From Modestobacter versicolor (lineage in GTDB: Bacteria > Actinomycetota > Actinomycetes > Mycobacteriales > Geodermatophilaceae), in contig NZ_JACIBU010000001.1 of the NCBI RefSeq assembly GCF_014195485.1, forward strand, positions 3,472,001 to 3,536,000: 64,000 bases of DNA, given 5' to 3'. Positions 16,059-24,602 of this stretch are shown here, piece after piece; the first letter of the stretch is position 1; each line of letters starts with the position of its first letter. The translations under genes and the position numbers were made by a program. A model generated the notes under the pieces. The model was not told where the DNA came from. It searched no databases and saw only the letters and a list, made by a program, of their open reading frames with translations.

Positions 16059-18047
16059 GTGAGCGCTGACACGGGGGGCGGACCGGAGGTCCTCTGGCGT
16101 CCGACGCCGGAGTCGATCGCGGCCAGCCGGCTGGGCCGCTTCGCCACCTGGGTGGCCGGACGCCGCGGGATCGACCTGGGCAGCCCGCCGGACTACGACG
16201 CGATCTGGCGCTGGTCGGTCGAGCACCTCGACCAGTTCTGGGCCGACGTCGCCACCTGGGCCGACGTCTTCCCCGACGTCCCCGACGACCGGGTGCTCAC
16301 CCGGCGCGCGATGCCCGGCGCGGAGTGGTTCCCCGACGTCACCGTCAACTACGCCGAGCAGGCGCTGCGGCACGCCCCCGACGCCCACCCCGCGCTGATC
16401 GCCGTCGCGGAGGACACCGACCCGGTCGAGACCAGCTGGGCGGCGCTGCGCGGGCAGGTCGGCGCGTTCGCCGCCACGCTGCGCCGGCTCGGGGTGCAGC
16501 GCGGCGACCGGGTGGCCGGCTACCTGCCCAACGTGCCGGAGGCGGTGGTCGCCTTCCTGGGCGCGGCCTCGATCGGCGCGGTGTGGTCCTCGTGCGCCCC
16601 GGACTTCGGCACCCGCAGCGTGCTGGACCGCTTCGCGCAGATCGAGCCGGTGGTGCTGGTCGCCGTCGACGGGTACCGGTTCAACGGCCGGCCGCACGAC
16701 AAGCGCGAGGTGGTCGCCGAGCTGCGGGCCGCCCTGCCGAGCGTGCGGACGACGATCGCCGTCCCCCGGCTGTTCCCCGACGAGCTGCCGGACGGCGCGC
16801 TGCCCTGGGCCGACGCGGTCGCCGACGTGCAGGACCCGGTGTTCGAGCCGCTGCCCTTCGACGCACCGCTGTGGATCGTCTACTCCTCGGGCACCACCGG
16901 GCTGCCCAAGGGGATCGTGCACGGGCACGGCGGGATCGTGCTGGAGCAGCGCAAGCAGACCGGCCTGCACATCGACGTCGGGGTCGGCGACCGCTTCTAC
17001 TGGTACGCCTCCACCGCCTGGATCATGTGGAACATCGCCACCTCGGCGCTGCTGTCCGGTGCCACGGTGGTCGTGCACGACGGCGCTCCGGCGTACCCCT
17101 CGGTCGACGCCCAGTTCGCCCTGGCCGCGCAGGTCGGGATCACCTACCTGGGCACCAGCGCCGGGTACCTCTCCGCCTGCGAGAAGGCCGGCGTCCGGCC
17201 GGGGGAGGCCCACGACCTCTCCGCGCTCCGGGCGATCGGGTCCACCGGCTCGCCGCTGCCCGCGTCGGCCTACCGCTGGGTGCACGACGCCGTGGCGCCC
17301 GACGTCCCCCTCGGGTCGCTGTCCGGCGGCACCGACGTGGCCACCGGGTTCATCGGCAGCTCCCCGCTGCTGCCGGTCACCGCGGGCGAGCTGCAGCGGC
17401 CGATGCTCGGCGTCGCGGCGGCGTCCTGGGACGAGGACGGCCACCCGGTGGTCGGCGAGCTGGGCGAGCTGGTCGTCACCGAGCCGATGCCCTCCATGCC
17501 GCTGTTCTTCTGGAACGACCCCGACGGCAGCCGCTACCGGGAGGCCTACTTCGAGCCGTGGCCGGGGGTGTGGCGGCACGGCGACTGGCTGGAGGTCACC
17601 GAGCGCGGCACCTGCCTGATCACCGGCCGGTCGGACTCCACGCTCAACCGCGGCGGCGTGCGGATGGGCACCGCGGACATCTACGCCGCCGTCGAGGCGG
17701 TCCCGGCCGTCGTCGACTGCGTGGTGCTCGGCGTCGAGCAGCGCGACGGCGGTTACTGGATGCCGCTGTTCGTGCAGCTGGCCCCCGGTGCCGAGCTGAC
17801 GCCGGAGCTGACGGCGGAGATCACCGCGGCGATCCGGGCCGGCGCGAGCCCCCGGCACGTGCCCGACGAGGTCGTCGTCGTCCCCGGGGTGCCGCACACC
17901 CGCACCGGCAAGCGGCTGGAGGTGCCGCTCAAGCGGCTCTTCCAGGGGGTGCCGCCGGAGAAGGCGCTCAACGTCGGGGCCGTGGACGACGCCGCGGTGG
18001 TCGAGCACTACGTGGAGCTCGCCCGCGCCCGCCAGGCCGAGGCGTGA
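16059..18047 (+). CDS. Acetoacetyl-CoA synthetase
   Basis: 662 residues, the normal length. It has the ANL-superfamily P-loop IVYSSGTTGLPKGIVHGHGG, the family's YWYASTAWIMWNIATSALL and SLSGGTDVATGFIG blocks, the WRHGDW and GRSDSTLNRGGVRMGTADIY motifs, and the acyl-adenylate-forming C-terminal lysine region PHTRTGKRLEVPLK. The FATWVAGRRGIDL/YDAIWRWSVEHLDQFW N-terminus separates it from acetyl-CoA synthetase and marks acetoacetate-CoA ligase (AacS). It activates acetoacetate (or similar beta-keto acids) with ATP and CoA in the cytosol. It is coupled to the amidase gene by a GTGA overlap. The divergent glycosidase gene begins 70 bases upstream, so the promoters lie between. Confidence 0.92.
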   Translation: MSADTGGGPEVLWRPTPESIAASRLGRFATWVAGRRGIDLGSPPDYDAIWRWSVEHLDQFWADVATWADVFPDVPDDRVLTRRAMPGAEWFPDVTVNYAEQALRHAPDAHPALIAVAEDTDPVETSWAALRGQVGAFAATLRRLGVQRGDRVAGYLPNVPEAVVAFLGAASIGAVWSSCAPDFGTRSVLDRFAQIEPVVLVAVDGYRFNGRPHDKREVVAELRAALPSVRTTIAVPRLFPDELPDGALPWADAVADVQDPVFEPLPFDAPLWIVYSSGTTGLPKGIVHGHGGIVLEQRKQTGLHIDVGVGDRFYWYASTAWIMWNIATSALLSGATVVVHDGAPAYPSVDAQFALAAQVGITYLGTSAGYLSACEKAGVRPGEAHDLSALRAIGSTGSPLPASAYRWVHDAVAPDVPLGSLSGGTDVATGFIGSSPLLPVTAGELQRPMLGVAAASWDEDGHPVVGELGELVVTEPMPSMPLFFWNDPDGSRYREAYFEPWPGVWRHGDWLEVTERGTCLITGRSDSTLNRGGVRMGTADIYAAVEAVPAVVDCVVLGVEQRDGGYWMPLFVQLAPGAELTPELTAEITAAIRAGASPRHVPDEVVVVPGVPHTRTGKRLEVPLKRLFQGVPPEKALNVGAVDDAAVVEHYVELARARQAEA

Positions 18048-19270
18048 CCTCGGACGACGAGGTGCGGGCCGCCACGAACGCGGTGGTCACGGTCATCGAC
18101 CCGCCGCTGCCGCACGCGCCGGACGGTCCGCTCGCCGGGGTGCGGGTCGGGCTCAAGGACAACATCGACACCGCCGGCGTGCTCACCACCTGCGGGTCGG
18201 CCTTCTTCGCCGACCGGGTGCCCGACGTCGGCGCCGAGGTGGTCGCCCGGCTGGCCGCGGCGGGCGCGCTGGTCGTGGCCAAGCTGAACCTCAGCGAGTT
18301 CGCCATCGGCCTGACCAGCCAGAACTCCGCCTCCGGACCGGTGCGCAACCCCTGGGACCTGCGGCGGGTGCCCGGCGGGTCGAGCGGCGGCAGTGCGGCC
18401 GCCGTCGCCGCGGGCCTGGTCGACGTGGCGCTGGGCACCGACACCGGCGGGTCGGTGCGCGTCCCGGCCGCCGCCTGCGGGGTCACCGCGCTGCGCCCGG
18501 GCGTCTCCGTCGTCCCGGACGCGGGCACCTTCCCGGTCTGCGAGCTGGTCGACACCGTGGGCCCGCTGGCCCGCGACGTCGAGCTGCTGGCCCGCGCCTT
18601 CGCCGTGCTCGCCGGCCACGAGCCCCGGGACCTGCAGCCGGCGCCGCCGCGGCGGATCGGCGTCCCCGCGCTGTGGTTCGACGACCTGGACCCCGGCGTC
18701 GCCGAGGTGGTGGCCGCCGCCGGGCAGGTCTTCGCCGACGGCGGCGCCGAGCTCGTGCCCGTCGAGGTGACCGGCGTGGCCTCGGCGCAGCACGTGCTCT
18801 ACACGATCGTCTACGCCGGGATGGCCGAGCTGCACCAGCAGCGGCTGGCCCGACCCGAGCTCTTCCAGCCCGACACGCTCACCCGGATCCGGGTCGGCAT
18901 CGGGGTCTCGGAAGGCGACCGGGCGGAGGCGCTGGAGGCCCGGGCGGAGTTCCAGCGCGGGCTGGACGACGTCTTCGGCTCCGTCGACGCCCTGCTCACC
19001 CCGACCCTGCCGGTCGACGTCCCGGCGGCGCGCACGGACGACGACGTCCTCGCCGTCTCCCGCCGGCTGGCCCAGCTCACCGCGCCCTGGTCGCTGCACG
19101 CCGGGCCCACGCTGTCCCTCCCGGCCGGGCGGCACCCGGTCTCCGGCATGCCCGTCGGGCTGCAGCTCACCGCCGCCGTGGGCGGGGAGGACCTGCTGCT
19201 CGACGCCGGCGCCTGGTTCCAGCAGCGGACGCCGTGGCACACCCTGCGCCCGCCGTGCGCCGTCGGCTGA
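18044..19270 (+). CDS. Amidase signature family hydrolase
   Basis: 408 residues. The Ser-cis-Ser-Lys triad of the amidase signature family is visible: Lys in VGLKDNIDTAG (about residue 38), Ser in VPGGSSGGSAAAVAAGL (about 113) and the nucleophile Ser in GTDTGGSVRVPAAACG (about 137). It hydrolyses an amide to acid and ammonia; the substrate is not known from sequence. It is short for the family, close to AtzF/allophanate-hydrolase-like and GatA-like relatives, but it lies outside any gat operon. The GTG start overlaps the acetoacetyl-CoA synthetase stop, so both should be made together, though no pathway linking them is obvious. Confidence 0.88.
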   Translation: MTSDDEVRAATNAVVTVIDPPLPHAPDGPLAGVRVGLKDNIDTAGVLTTCGSAFFADRVPDVGAEVVARLAAAGALVVAKLNLSEFAIGLTSQNSASGPVRNPWDLRRVPGGSSGGSAAAVAAGLVDVALGTDTGGSVRVPAAACGVTALRPGVSVVPDAGTFPVCELVDTVGPLARDVELLARAFAVLAGHEPRDLQPAPPRRIGVPALWFDDLDPGVAEVVAAAGQVFADGGAELVPVEVTGVASAQHVLYTIVYAGMAELHQQRLARPELFQPDTLTRIRVGIGVSEGDRAEALEARAEFQRGLDDVFGSVDALLTPTLPVDVPAARTDDDVLAVSRRLAQLTAPWSLHAGPTLSLPAGRHPVSGMPVGLQLTAAVGGEDLLLDAGAWFQQRTPWHTLRPPCAVG

Positions 19271-19363
19271 CCGGTGTCGCGTCGGTCACGTAGGGGTGCG
19301 ACCGGGCCCTCGTCACCGGAGAGTAGGTCCGAGTCCGGACCGCCGACCCAGGAGGCACCGACG

Positions 19364-20617
19364 ATGACGTCGACCGCCAGCCGCTCCGCCGGGACCACCG
19401 ACCCCTGGCTCCCGCAGCCACCCGCGCTGCTCCCGCCGTGGCACACGCCGGCCCGGGCGGAGCTGCAGGAGCAGGCCCGCCGGTTCGCGATGGACGAGGT
19501 GCTGCCGGTCGCCAACGAGCTGGACCCGCAGAAGGGCGAGATCCCGCAGCGGCTCCTGGAGCGGCTCGGCGAGCTCGGGTACTTCGGCATCACCATCGCG
19601 GCCGAGGACGGCGGGTTGGGCCTCGGCGTCTTCGAGTACTGCACGGTCAGCGAGGAGCTGGCCCGGGCCTGGATGAGCGTGGCCAGCATCCTGGCCCGCT
19701 CCCAGGGGATGGGCACGTCGGTCGCCGACCCCGCGCGCCGCGCCGACCTGCTCCGCCGCAGCGCCGCGGGCTCCTGGATCGGCGCGGTCGCGCTGTCCGA
19801 GCCCGAGGCGGGGTCGGACCTGGCCAACGTGCAGACCCGCGCGGTGCGCGACGGCGACGAGTGGGTGGTGACCGGGCGCAAGCGCTGGTGCGGGAACGCC
19901 AAGGCCGCCGACTTCATCCAGGTGCTGGTGCGGGTCGCCGACCCGCAGCCCGGGGAGTCCCGCTCCCGCGGGCTGCGCAACCTGCTGCTGGTCAAGGAGC
20001 GCGGCACGTTCCCGCCGGGGCTCAGCGGCCACCCGATCGACAAGGTCGGGTACCACGGCTTCCTGACCTGGGACCTCACCTTCGACGGCGTCCGGGTCCC
20101 GGCCGAGGACCTCATCGTGGGCCCCGGCGAGGCCGGCGATGACCCGGGCGCCGGTTTCCGCGAGGCCCAGGCCTTCCTCAACACCGCCCGGGTGCACACC
20201 GCTGCCCGCGCGGTGGGCCTGGCCCGCGCGGCGGTCGAGGACTCGGTGCTCTACCTGCAGGAGCGGGAGCAGTTCGGCCACCCGATCGGCGACTTCCAGG
20301 CGCTGCGGTTCGCGCTGGCCGACATGGCCGCGCAGGTCGAGCAGGCCCGGGCGTTCTACCGCCAGGTGGCCCACCTGCTCGACGAGGGCCGGCCCTGCGA
20401 GCGGGAGGCGGCGATGGTGAAGCTGCAGGCCACGGAGATGGCGGTGCGGGTCACCAACCAGGCGATGCAGCTGCACGGCGGAAACGGCTACACCACCGAG
20501 CGCCAGGTCGAGCGGCACTGGCGCGACGCCCGGCTGACCACGATCTTCGAGGGCACCAGCGAGATCCAGAAGCGGATCATCAGCAACACGATGCTGCCCC
20601 GCAGCCCGCTGGGCTGA
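19364..20617 (+). CDS. Acyl-CoA dehydrogenase family flavoprotein
   Basis: 417 residues. ACAD signatures are complete: SEPEAGSDLANVQTRA and TGRKRWCGNAKAADFI for the FAD-binding middle domain, QEREQFGHPIGDFQALRFAL and QLHGGNGYTTERQVERHWRD, and the catalytic glutamate in IFEGTSEIQKRIISN. It should oxidise an acyl-CoA to the enoyl-CoA and pass electrons to ETF. The ATG follows CCAGGAGGCACCGACG. It is 93 bases after the amidase on the same strand, so co-transcription with the acetoacetyl-CoA synthetase/amidase pair is possible but less tight. Chain-length preference cannot be told. Confidence 0.92.
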   Translation: MTSTASRSAGTTDPWLPQPPALLPPWHTPARAELQEQARRFAMDEVLPVANELDPQKGEIPQRLLERLGELGYFGITIAAEDGGLGLGVFEYCTVSEELARAWMSVASILARSQGMGTSVADPARRADLLRRSAAGSWIGAVALSEPEAGSDLANVQTRAVRDGDEWVVTGRKRWCGNAKAADFIQVLVRVADPQPGESRSRGLRNLLLVKERGTFPPGLSGHPIDKVGYHGFLTWDLTFDGVRVPAEDLIVGPGEAGDDPGAGFREAQAFLNTARVHTAARAVGLARAAVEDSVLYLQEREQFGHPIGDFQALRFALADMAAQVEQARAFYRQVAHLLDEGRPCEREAAMVKLQATEMAVRVTNQAMQLHGGNGYTTERQVERHWRDARLTTIFEGTSEIQKRIISNTMLPRSPLG

Positions 20618-20626
20618 GCTGCCCGG

Positions 20627-20647
20627 CCGCTGCGGTCAGCGCAGCGG
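20627..20647. terminator. Short hairpin between convergent genes
   Basis: Inverted repeat CCGCTGCG (20627-20634) and CGCAGCGG (20640-20647) with a 5-base loop, between the convergent acyl-CoA dehydrogenase and IclR genes. It overlaps the IclR stop codon. Probably a bidirectional terminator. Confidence 0.45.
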
Positions 20648-21469
20648 GTGGTCCGACCGGATGCCGGTCAGCGCGAGGTCGCGCTCGAGCTGCTGCACGG
20701 CCCGGGTCAGCGGGTCGAGCGCGAGCGCCTGGAGCTGCTCGGGCGTGTGCCGGTTGGAGTGCGTGCCGACGTTCATCGAGCCGAACACCTCGCCCGAGGG
20801 CCCGTGCACCGGGACGGCGATGGAGGTGACGCCCTCCTCCAGCTCCTGGTCCACCAGGCTCCAGCCGCGCTCGCGGGCCTGGGCGACCCGCTCGCGGAGG
20901 ACGGTCGGGTCGGTGATCGTCCGGGCCGTGCGCGGCACCAGCGCGGCCTGCTCCAGGTAGGCGTCCAGCTCGTCGTCGGTCAGCCCGGCCAGCAGCACCC
21001 GGCCGTGCGAGGAGGCGTAGGCGGGCAGCCGGGTGCCGACGGTGATGCCGGTCGCCATCACCCGGCGACCACCGGACCGGGCGACGTAGACGACGTCCGG
21101 CCCGTCGAGCACGGCCACGCTGGCGGTCTCGTGCAGCTCCTCGGACAGCCCGACCAGGTAGGGCGTGGCCAGCTGGGGGAGGGTGAGCGTCGTCAGGTAG
21201 GTGAAGCCCAGCTCCAGCACCGTCGGGCGGAGCCGGAACCGGCGGTCGCTGACCGCCACGTAGCCGAGGTCGACGAAGGTGAGCAGGAACCGGCGGGCAG
21301 CCGCCCGGGTCATCCCGGTGCGGCGCGCGATCTCGCTGAGGGTCAGCTCCGGCTCGGCGGCGGAGAACGCCTTGATGACGGCGATCCCCCGCTCCAGGGA
21401 CTGCACGAAGTAGTCGCCGCGGGGGGCCGCAGCCCGGCCGTCGGCCGGCTCCTCGGCTCCGTGGTCCAT
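20636..21469 (-). CDS. IclR family transcriptional regulator
   Basis: 277 residues. The N-terminal winged helix is clear: YFVQSLERGIAVIKAFSAAE, LTLSEIARRTGMTRAAARRF, LLTFVDLGYVA. The C-terminal IclR effector domain follows (TASVAVLDGPDVVYVAR, LPAYASSHGRVLLAGLTDDE, EEGVTSIAVPVHGPSGEVFG). Its closest style is the PcaR/PobR branch that governs aromatic and other organic acid catabolism. It is the last gene on the strand of the nine-gene catabolic cluster, 78 bases after the aconitase-X small subunit, and is the natural candidate to control it. No cysteine-based switch is seen; the effector is unknown. Confidence 0.93.
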   Translation of the reverse strand: MDHGAEEPADGRAAAPRGDYFVQSLERGIAVIKAFSAAEPELTLSEIARRTGMTRAAARRFLLTFVDLGYVAVSDRRFRLRPTVLELGFTYLTTLTLPQLATPYLVGLSEELHETASVAVLDGPDVVYVARSGGRRVMATGITVGTRLPAYASSHGRVLLAGLTDDELDAYLEQAALVPRTARTITDPTVLRERVAQARERGWSLVDQELEEGVTSIAVPVHGPSGEVFGSMNVGTHSNRHTPEQLQALALDPLTRAVQQLERDLALTGIRSDHPLR

Positions 21470-21547
21470 CCGTCCCCGATCCTGCTCCGTGGTGCCCGCG
21501 CCGGGCGGCGACGACGGCCGGCGTCCTGCCCGCGTCGTCGGTCGACG

Positions 21548-21967
21548 CTACCCGTCGGCCCTGGTCACGGTGATCTCACCGCGGTCGGCGTCCACCCGCA
21601 CCCAGTCGCCGGTGCGGACGGTGGTGAGCGGGTCGGCGTCCAGGTCGGTGATCGCCGGCACCCGGGTGACCACCACGCCGAGCGCGATCTTGGTGTTCAT
21701 CGTGGTGAAGACCATCGCGGCCGGTGCGGTGCCCATCAGCCGGGACATGTGGAACATGCCCGACCACCCCGACGACCCCTTGGCGCCGGGGAAGACCAGC
21801 ACCTTGCCGGCGAAGGACTGGCCGACCAGCTCGTGCCGCAGTTCGATGACCCGCCCCCGGCGGGGCTCGACGCCGCCCCAGCCGGACAGCGCCTCGCTGG
21901 TGACCAGGGCCTCGCCCTCGGCCACGCCGCCCACCAGGCCACGGCCGTGCAGGGTGAACGCGCTCAT
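21548..21967 (-). CDS. Aconitase X small (swivel) subunit, DUF126
   Basis: 139 residues matching the small subunit of two-chain aconitase X enzymes: GRGLVGGVAEGEALVTSEAL, ELVGQSFAGKVLVFPGAKGS, SGWSGMFHMSRLMGTAPAAM and ITDLDADPLTTVRTGDWVRV. This part is the mobile domain that closes over the substrate, with the catalytic serine in the GSSG segment by family knowledge. The ATG overlaps the stop of the large-subunit gene (ATGA), as expected for a pair made in equal amounts. Characterised AcnX enzymes dehydrate cis-3-hydroxy-L-proline (bacteria) or mevalonate 5-phosphate (archaea); which, if either, applies here is unknown. Confidence 0.9.
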   Translation of the reverse strand: MSAFTLHGRGLVGGVAEGEALVTSEALSGWGGVEPRRGRVIELRHELVGQSFAGKVLVFPGAKGSSGWSGMFHMSRLMGTAPAAMVFTTMNTKIALGVVVTRVPAITDLDADPLTTVRTGDWVRVDADRGEITVTRADG

Positions 21968-23241
21968 CGCAGCGCCCCCTGCCAGGTGCCGGTGACCGCG
22001 GCGTCGACGCAGTCGCGCAGCGTGCCGAACCAGCCCTGCACGTCCATGATCGCCGGCAGGTAGTGCACCTGCTTGGCCGAGTCGGTGGCGATCACCCGGG
22101 TGCCCTCGGGCAGGAACTGGCCGATCGCCGGGCAGGTGTCGCTCATCAGCCGGGCGCCGGCGGCCTCCAGGGCGCGCGCGTAGCCGTTGGCCTCGGCGAC
22201 CTCCCGCAGCGCCCGCGGGGTGAACACCCACAGCTCGCTCTCCGCGTGCACCCGCCGGCCCTCGAGCAGCCGGACGACGTCGCGGATCTGGCCGAGGGTG
22301 GCGTGCGGGCAGCCGATCATCACCAGGTCGACGTGGGTGTCCCGGCCGGTGGAGTTCAGGTGCTCGTAGGTCTGCTGCCGCTCCGCCGGCCCGTAGTGCA
22401 GCCGCTCGGCCGGCCGGGCGCCGTCGAAGGCCTCCTCGACGGTGCGCGCCTCGGCCGTGATCCCCGGGACGTGGTACAGCTCGACCCCTCCCGAGGAGGC
22501 CGCGGCCGCTCCGAAGTGCTTGAGCTTCACCAGGTCCGGGGTGGTGGTGATGCCGTCGAGCACCGGCACGCCCTCGGCCACCTGCTCGCCGATCCAGTAC
22601 CCGAGCAGCCCCCAGTCCAGGGTGTCGGCCACCGGGACGCGGACGTCGACGAGGTGGCTGCCGAACCGGTTCTCCGGCAGGTGGTAGCCCCAGTAGGGGA
22701 TCTTGCCGGTGAGCATCGCGGCGCCGGTGCTCTCCCGGCCCTCCACGTTGGTGCGCGCCCCGAGCACGGAGTTGACGTAGACCACCGCCGAGGACTCCAT
22801 CCAGGCGCAGTGCTCGCCCTTCACCGGCACGTTGCCCACCTGGTACGGCGTGCAGGTGTTCATCAGGTGGATGCCGTGCTCGGCGCTGTACGCCTCGCTG
22901 GCCACCACGGCGTCCCGCTCCTCCGGCGAGACTCCCTGCACCTCCCAGTTCCGGGTGTCCATCGGGCCGATGAGCTGGTAGCTCTGCGCCCGCACCGGCG
23001 GGATGGGCAGCGCCACCGGGGCGTCGAGGCTGTGCTCGGAGAACGCGGCGTCCAGGCCGGGGGAGCCGCAGACCATGGTGTGCCGGGAGCCGAAGAGGTT
23101 GGCGCCGCAGACGTTGTCGGTGTCCACCAGCCGCTCGGCGCCCAGCACCTCGCCGTACCGGACGAGCAGGTCCATCGCGGCCTGCACCGCCTCGCCCTGC
23201 TCGCCGTCGAGCATCGCCTGCTCGTCGGGGGCCAGCCTCAT
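21964..23241 (-). CDS. Aconitase X catalytic (large) subunit, DUF521
   Basis: 425 residues. Family segments include NTCTPYQVGNVPVKGEHCAW, the SSAVVYVNSVLGARTNVEG loop, MIGCPHATLGQIRDV and LMSDTCPAIG. The cysteines in NTCTPY, IGCPHA and SDTCPA are where the family's iron-sulfur ligands fall. It should be an FeS-dependent hydro-lyase removing water from a hydroxy acid, working with the small subunit encoded next. The start overlaps the stop of the FAD oxidoreductase gene (ATGA). An IlvD-type dehydratase is also in the operon, so the pathway appears to use two unrelated FeS dehydratases, which is unusual. Confidence 0.9.
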   Translation of the reverse strand: MRLAPDEQAMLDGEQGEAVQAAMDLLVRYGEVLGAERLVDTDNVCGANLFGSRHTMVCGSPGLDAAFSEHSLDAPVALPIPPVRAQSYQLIGPMDTRNWEVQGVSPEERDAVVASEAYSAEHGIHLMNTCTPYQVGNVPVKGEHCAWMESSAVVYVNSVLGARTNVEGRESTGAAMLTGKIPYWGYHLPENRFGSHLVDVRVPVADTLDWGLLGYWIGEQVAEGVPVLDGITTTPDLVKLKHFGAAAASSGGVELYHVPGITAEARTVEEAFDGARPAERLHYGPAERQQTYEHLNSTGRDTHVDLVMIGCPHATLGQIRDVVRLLEGRRVHAESELWVFTPRALREVAEANGYARALEAAGARLMSDTCPAIGQFLPEGTRVIATDSAKQVHYLPAIMDVQGWFGTLRDCVDAAVTGTWQGALR

Positions 23242-24602
23242 GCGCCGTCCTCCCCGCCCAGCCACGCGCCGTCCTTCTCCAGCCGCCGCTGCAGCTCCGG
23301 CACGTCGATGTCGCCGACGGCGACCCCGGCGGCCAGCGCCAGGTCGGCGGCGGTGCCGGCGGCCTGGCCCATCTCGAAGCACGGCCCGGTCACCCGGGCG
23401 CTGGACTGCCCCTCGTGGGTCATCGAGGCGCACCGACCGGCGACGTAGGTGTTGGTCAGCAGCTGCGGCACGATCATCCGGAACGGCAGCTGGTTGTAGC
23501 CGCGGTTGTCCTCGCCGCGCTGCCAGCGCAGCTCGACGTCACCGGCCACGTGCGCCTCCACCGGCCAGCCGTTGACGCCGATCGAGTCCTCGAAGTCGAC
23601 GCAGTCGAGGATGTCGTCCTCGGTGACCTGGTACGCGCCGACGATGCGGCGGGTCTCCCGGATGCCGATGGACGGCGCGATGTCGACGACGTAGGAGTCG
23701 GCGAAGCCCGGCACCGACTCCTGGAAGAACGGGAAGACGTCGCGGACCTGGCGGCGGCCCTGCAGCTCGCCCCGGCTCAGCTGCCGCACGTCGGTGCCGT
23801 CGATCGCGCTGCCGTCGGGGTTGCTCAGCTGGGTGATGTTGGCCCGCCACTCCAGCGGGTTGCGCTGCGGCCGGACGATCGGCCGCTTGCGCGGGAAGGC
23901 GTAGCGGCCGGACCGCTCGGCCTCCTCCATCAGCTCCGGGATCAGCCGCTGGGCGCCGGCCGCGGCCGCGGCGTCCACGCCGTTCACCCGGAACATCAGC
24001 GAGGGGTAGAGCATCCCGTGCGCCGGGTCGGTCTTCTCGTAGGGCGCCCCGGCCCACGCGGCCAGGTCGCCGTCGCCGGAGCAGTCGATGAACACCTCGC
24101 CGGTGACCGCGCCGCGGCCGGACTTGGACTCGACCAGGAGCGCCCCGACGGTGTGCTCGTCGCGCATCAGCACCCCGACGCCGAGGGCGTGGAAGAGCAC
24201 GTCGACGCCGGACTCCACCAGCATGTCGTCCAGGGCGATCTTGTAGGCGGAGATGTCGTAGGCCTGGGCCATGATCCGGTCGGCGAAGCTCAGGTGCGGC
24301 GGGTTCAGCCCACCCAGCCGGTCCACCCGCTCGAGCACCTCGTCGGCCAGCCCGTGCACGACCTGCTTGTGCTCGCCGTGCACGTTGGCGTGCAGCCCGC
24401 AGAAGGTGCTCAGCCCGCCCGCGCTGCCCGCGCCGCCGCTGTAGCCGTAGCGCTCGACCAGCACCGTGGACCGGCCGGAGCGGGCCGCGGCCACCGCCGC
24501 GGTCACCCCGGCGGGGCCGCCGCCGACGACGACCACCTCGTAGGAGCCGAGGACGGGGGTGCTCCGGGCCGGCTCGTCCAGCGACCTGGGTGTCGGGTTC
24601 AC
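23238..24602 (-). CDS. FAD-dependent oxidoreductase (FAD_oxidored type)
   Basis: 454 residues. The dinucleotide-binding motif VVVVGGGPAGVTAAVAAARS is near residue 25, followed by VLVERYGYSGGAGSAGGLST. The FAD-contacting FIDCSGDGDLAAWAGAPYEK and the C-terminal TNTYVAGRCASMTHEGQSSA, VTGPCFEMGQAAGTAADLAL complete the pattern of the FAD_oxidored family often found in sugar-acid, amide or hydroxy-acid catabolic clusters. It probably oxidises a carbon-oxygen or carbon-nitrogen bond in an operon intermediate; the exact reaction is unknown. The GTG start overlaps the dehydratase stop (GTGA), which fixes it. No membrane segment or signal peptide. Confidence 0.9.
   Translation of the reverse strand: MNPTPRSLDEPARSTPVLGSYEVVVVGGGPAGVTAAVAAARSGRSTVLVERYGYSGGAGSAGGLSTFCGLHANVHGEHKQVVHGLADEVLERVDRLGGLNPPHLSFADRIMAQAYDISAYKIALDDMLVESGVDVLFHALGVGVLMRDEHTVGALLVESKSGRGAVTGEVFIDCSGDGDLAAWAGAPYEKTDPAHGMLYPSLMFRVNGVDAAAAAGAQRLIPELMEEAERSGRYAFPRKRPIVRPQRNPLEWRANITQLSNPDGSAIDGTDVRQLSRGELQGRRQVRDVFPFFQESVPGFADSYVVDIAPSIGIRETRRIVGAYQVTEDDILDCVDFEDSIGVNGWPVEAHVAGDVELRWQRGEDNRGYNQLPFRMIVPQLLTNTYVAGRCASMTHEGQSSARVTGPCFEMGQAAGTAADLALAAGVAVGDIDVPELQRRLEKDGAWLGGEDGA

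Noticed and set aside
22063-23448. + strand open frame opposite the AcnX large subunit
   Set aside because: No motifs, composition of an antisense shadow; AcnX reads cleanly on the minus strand.
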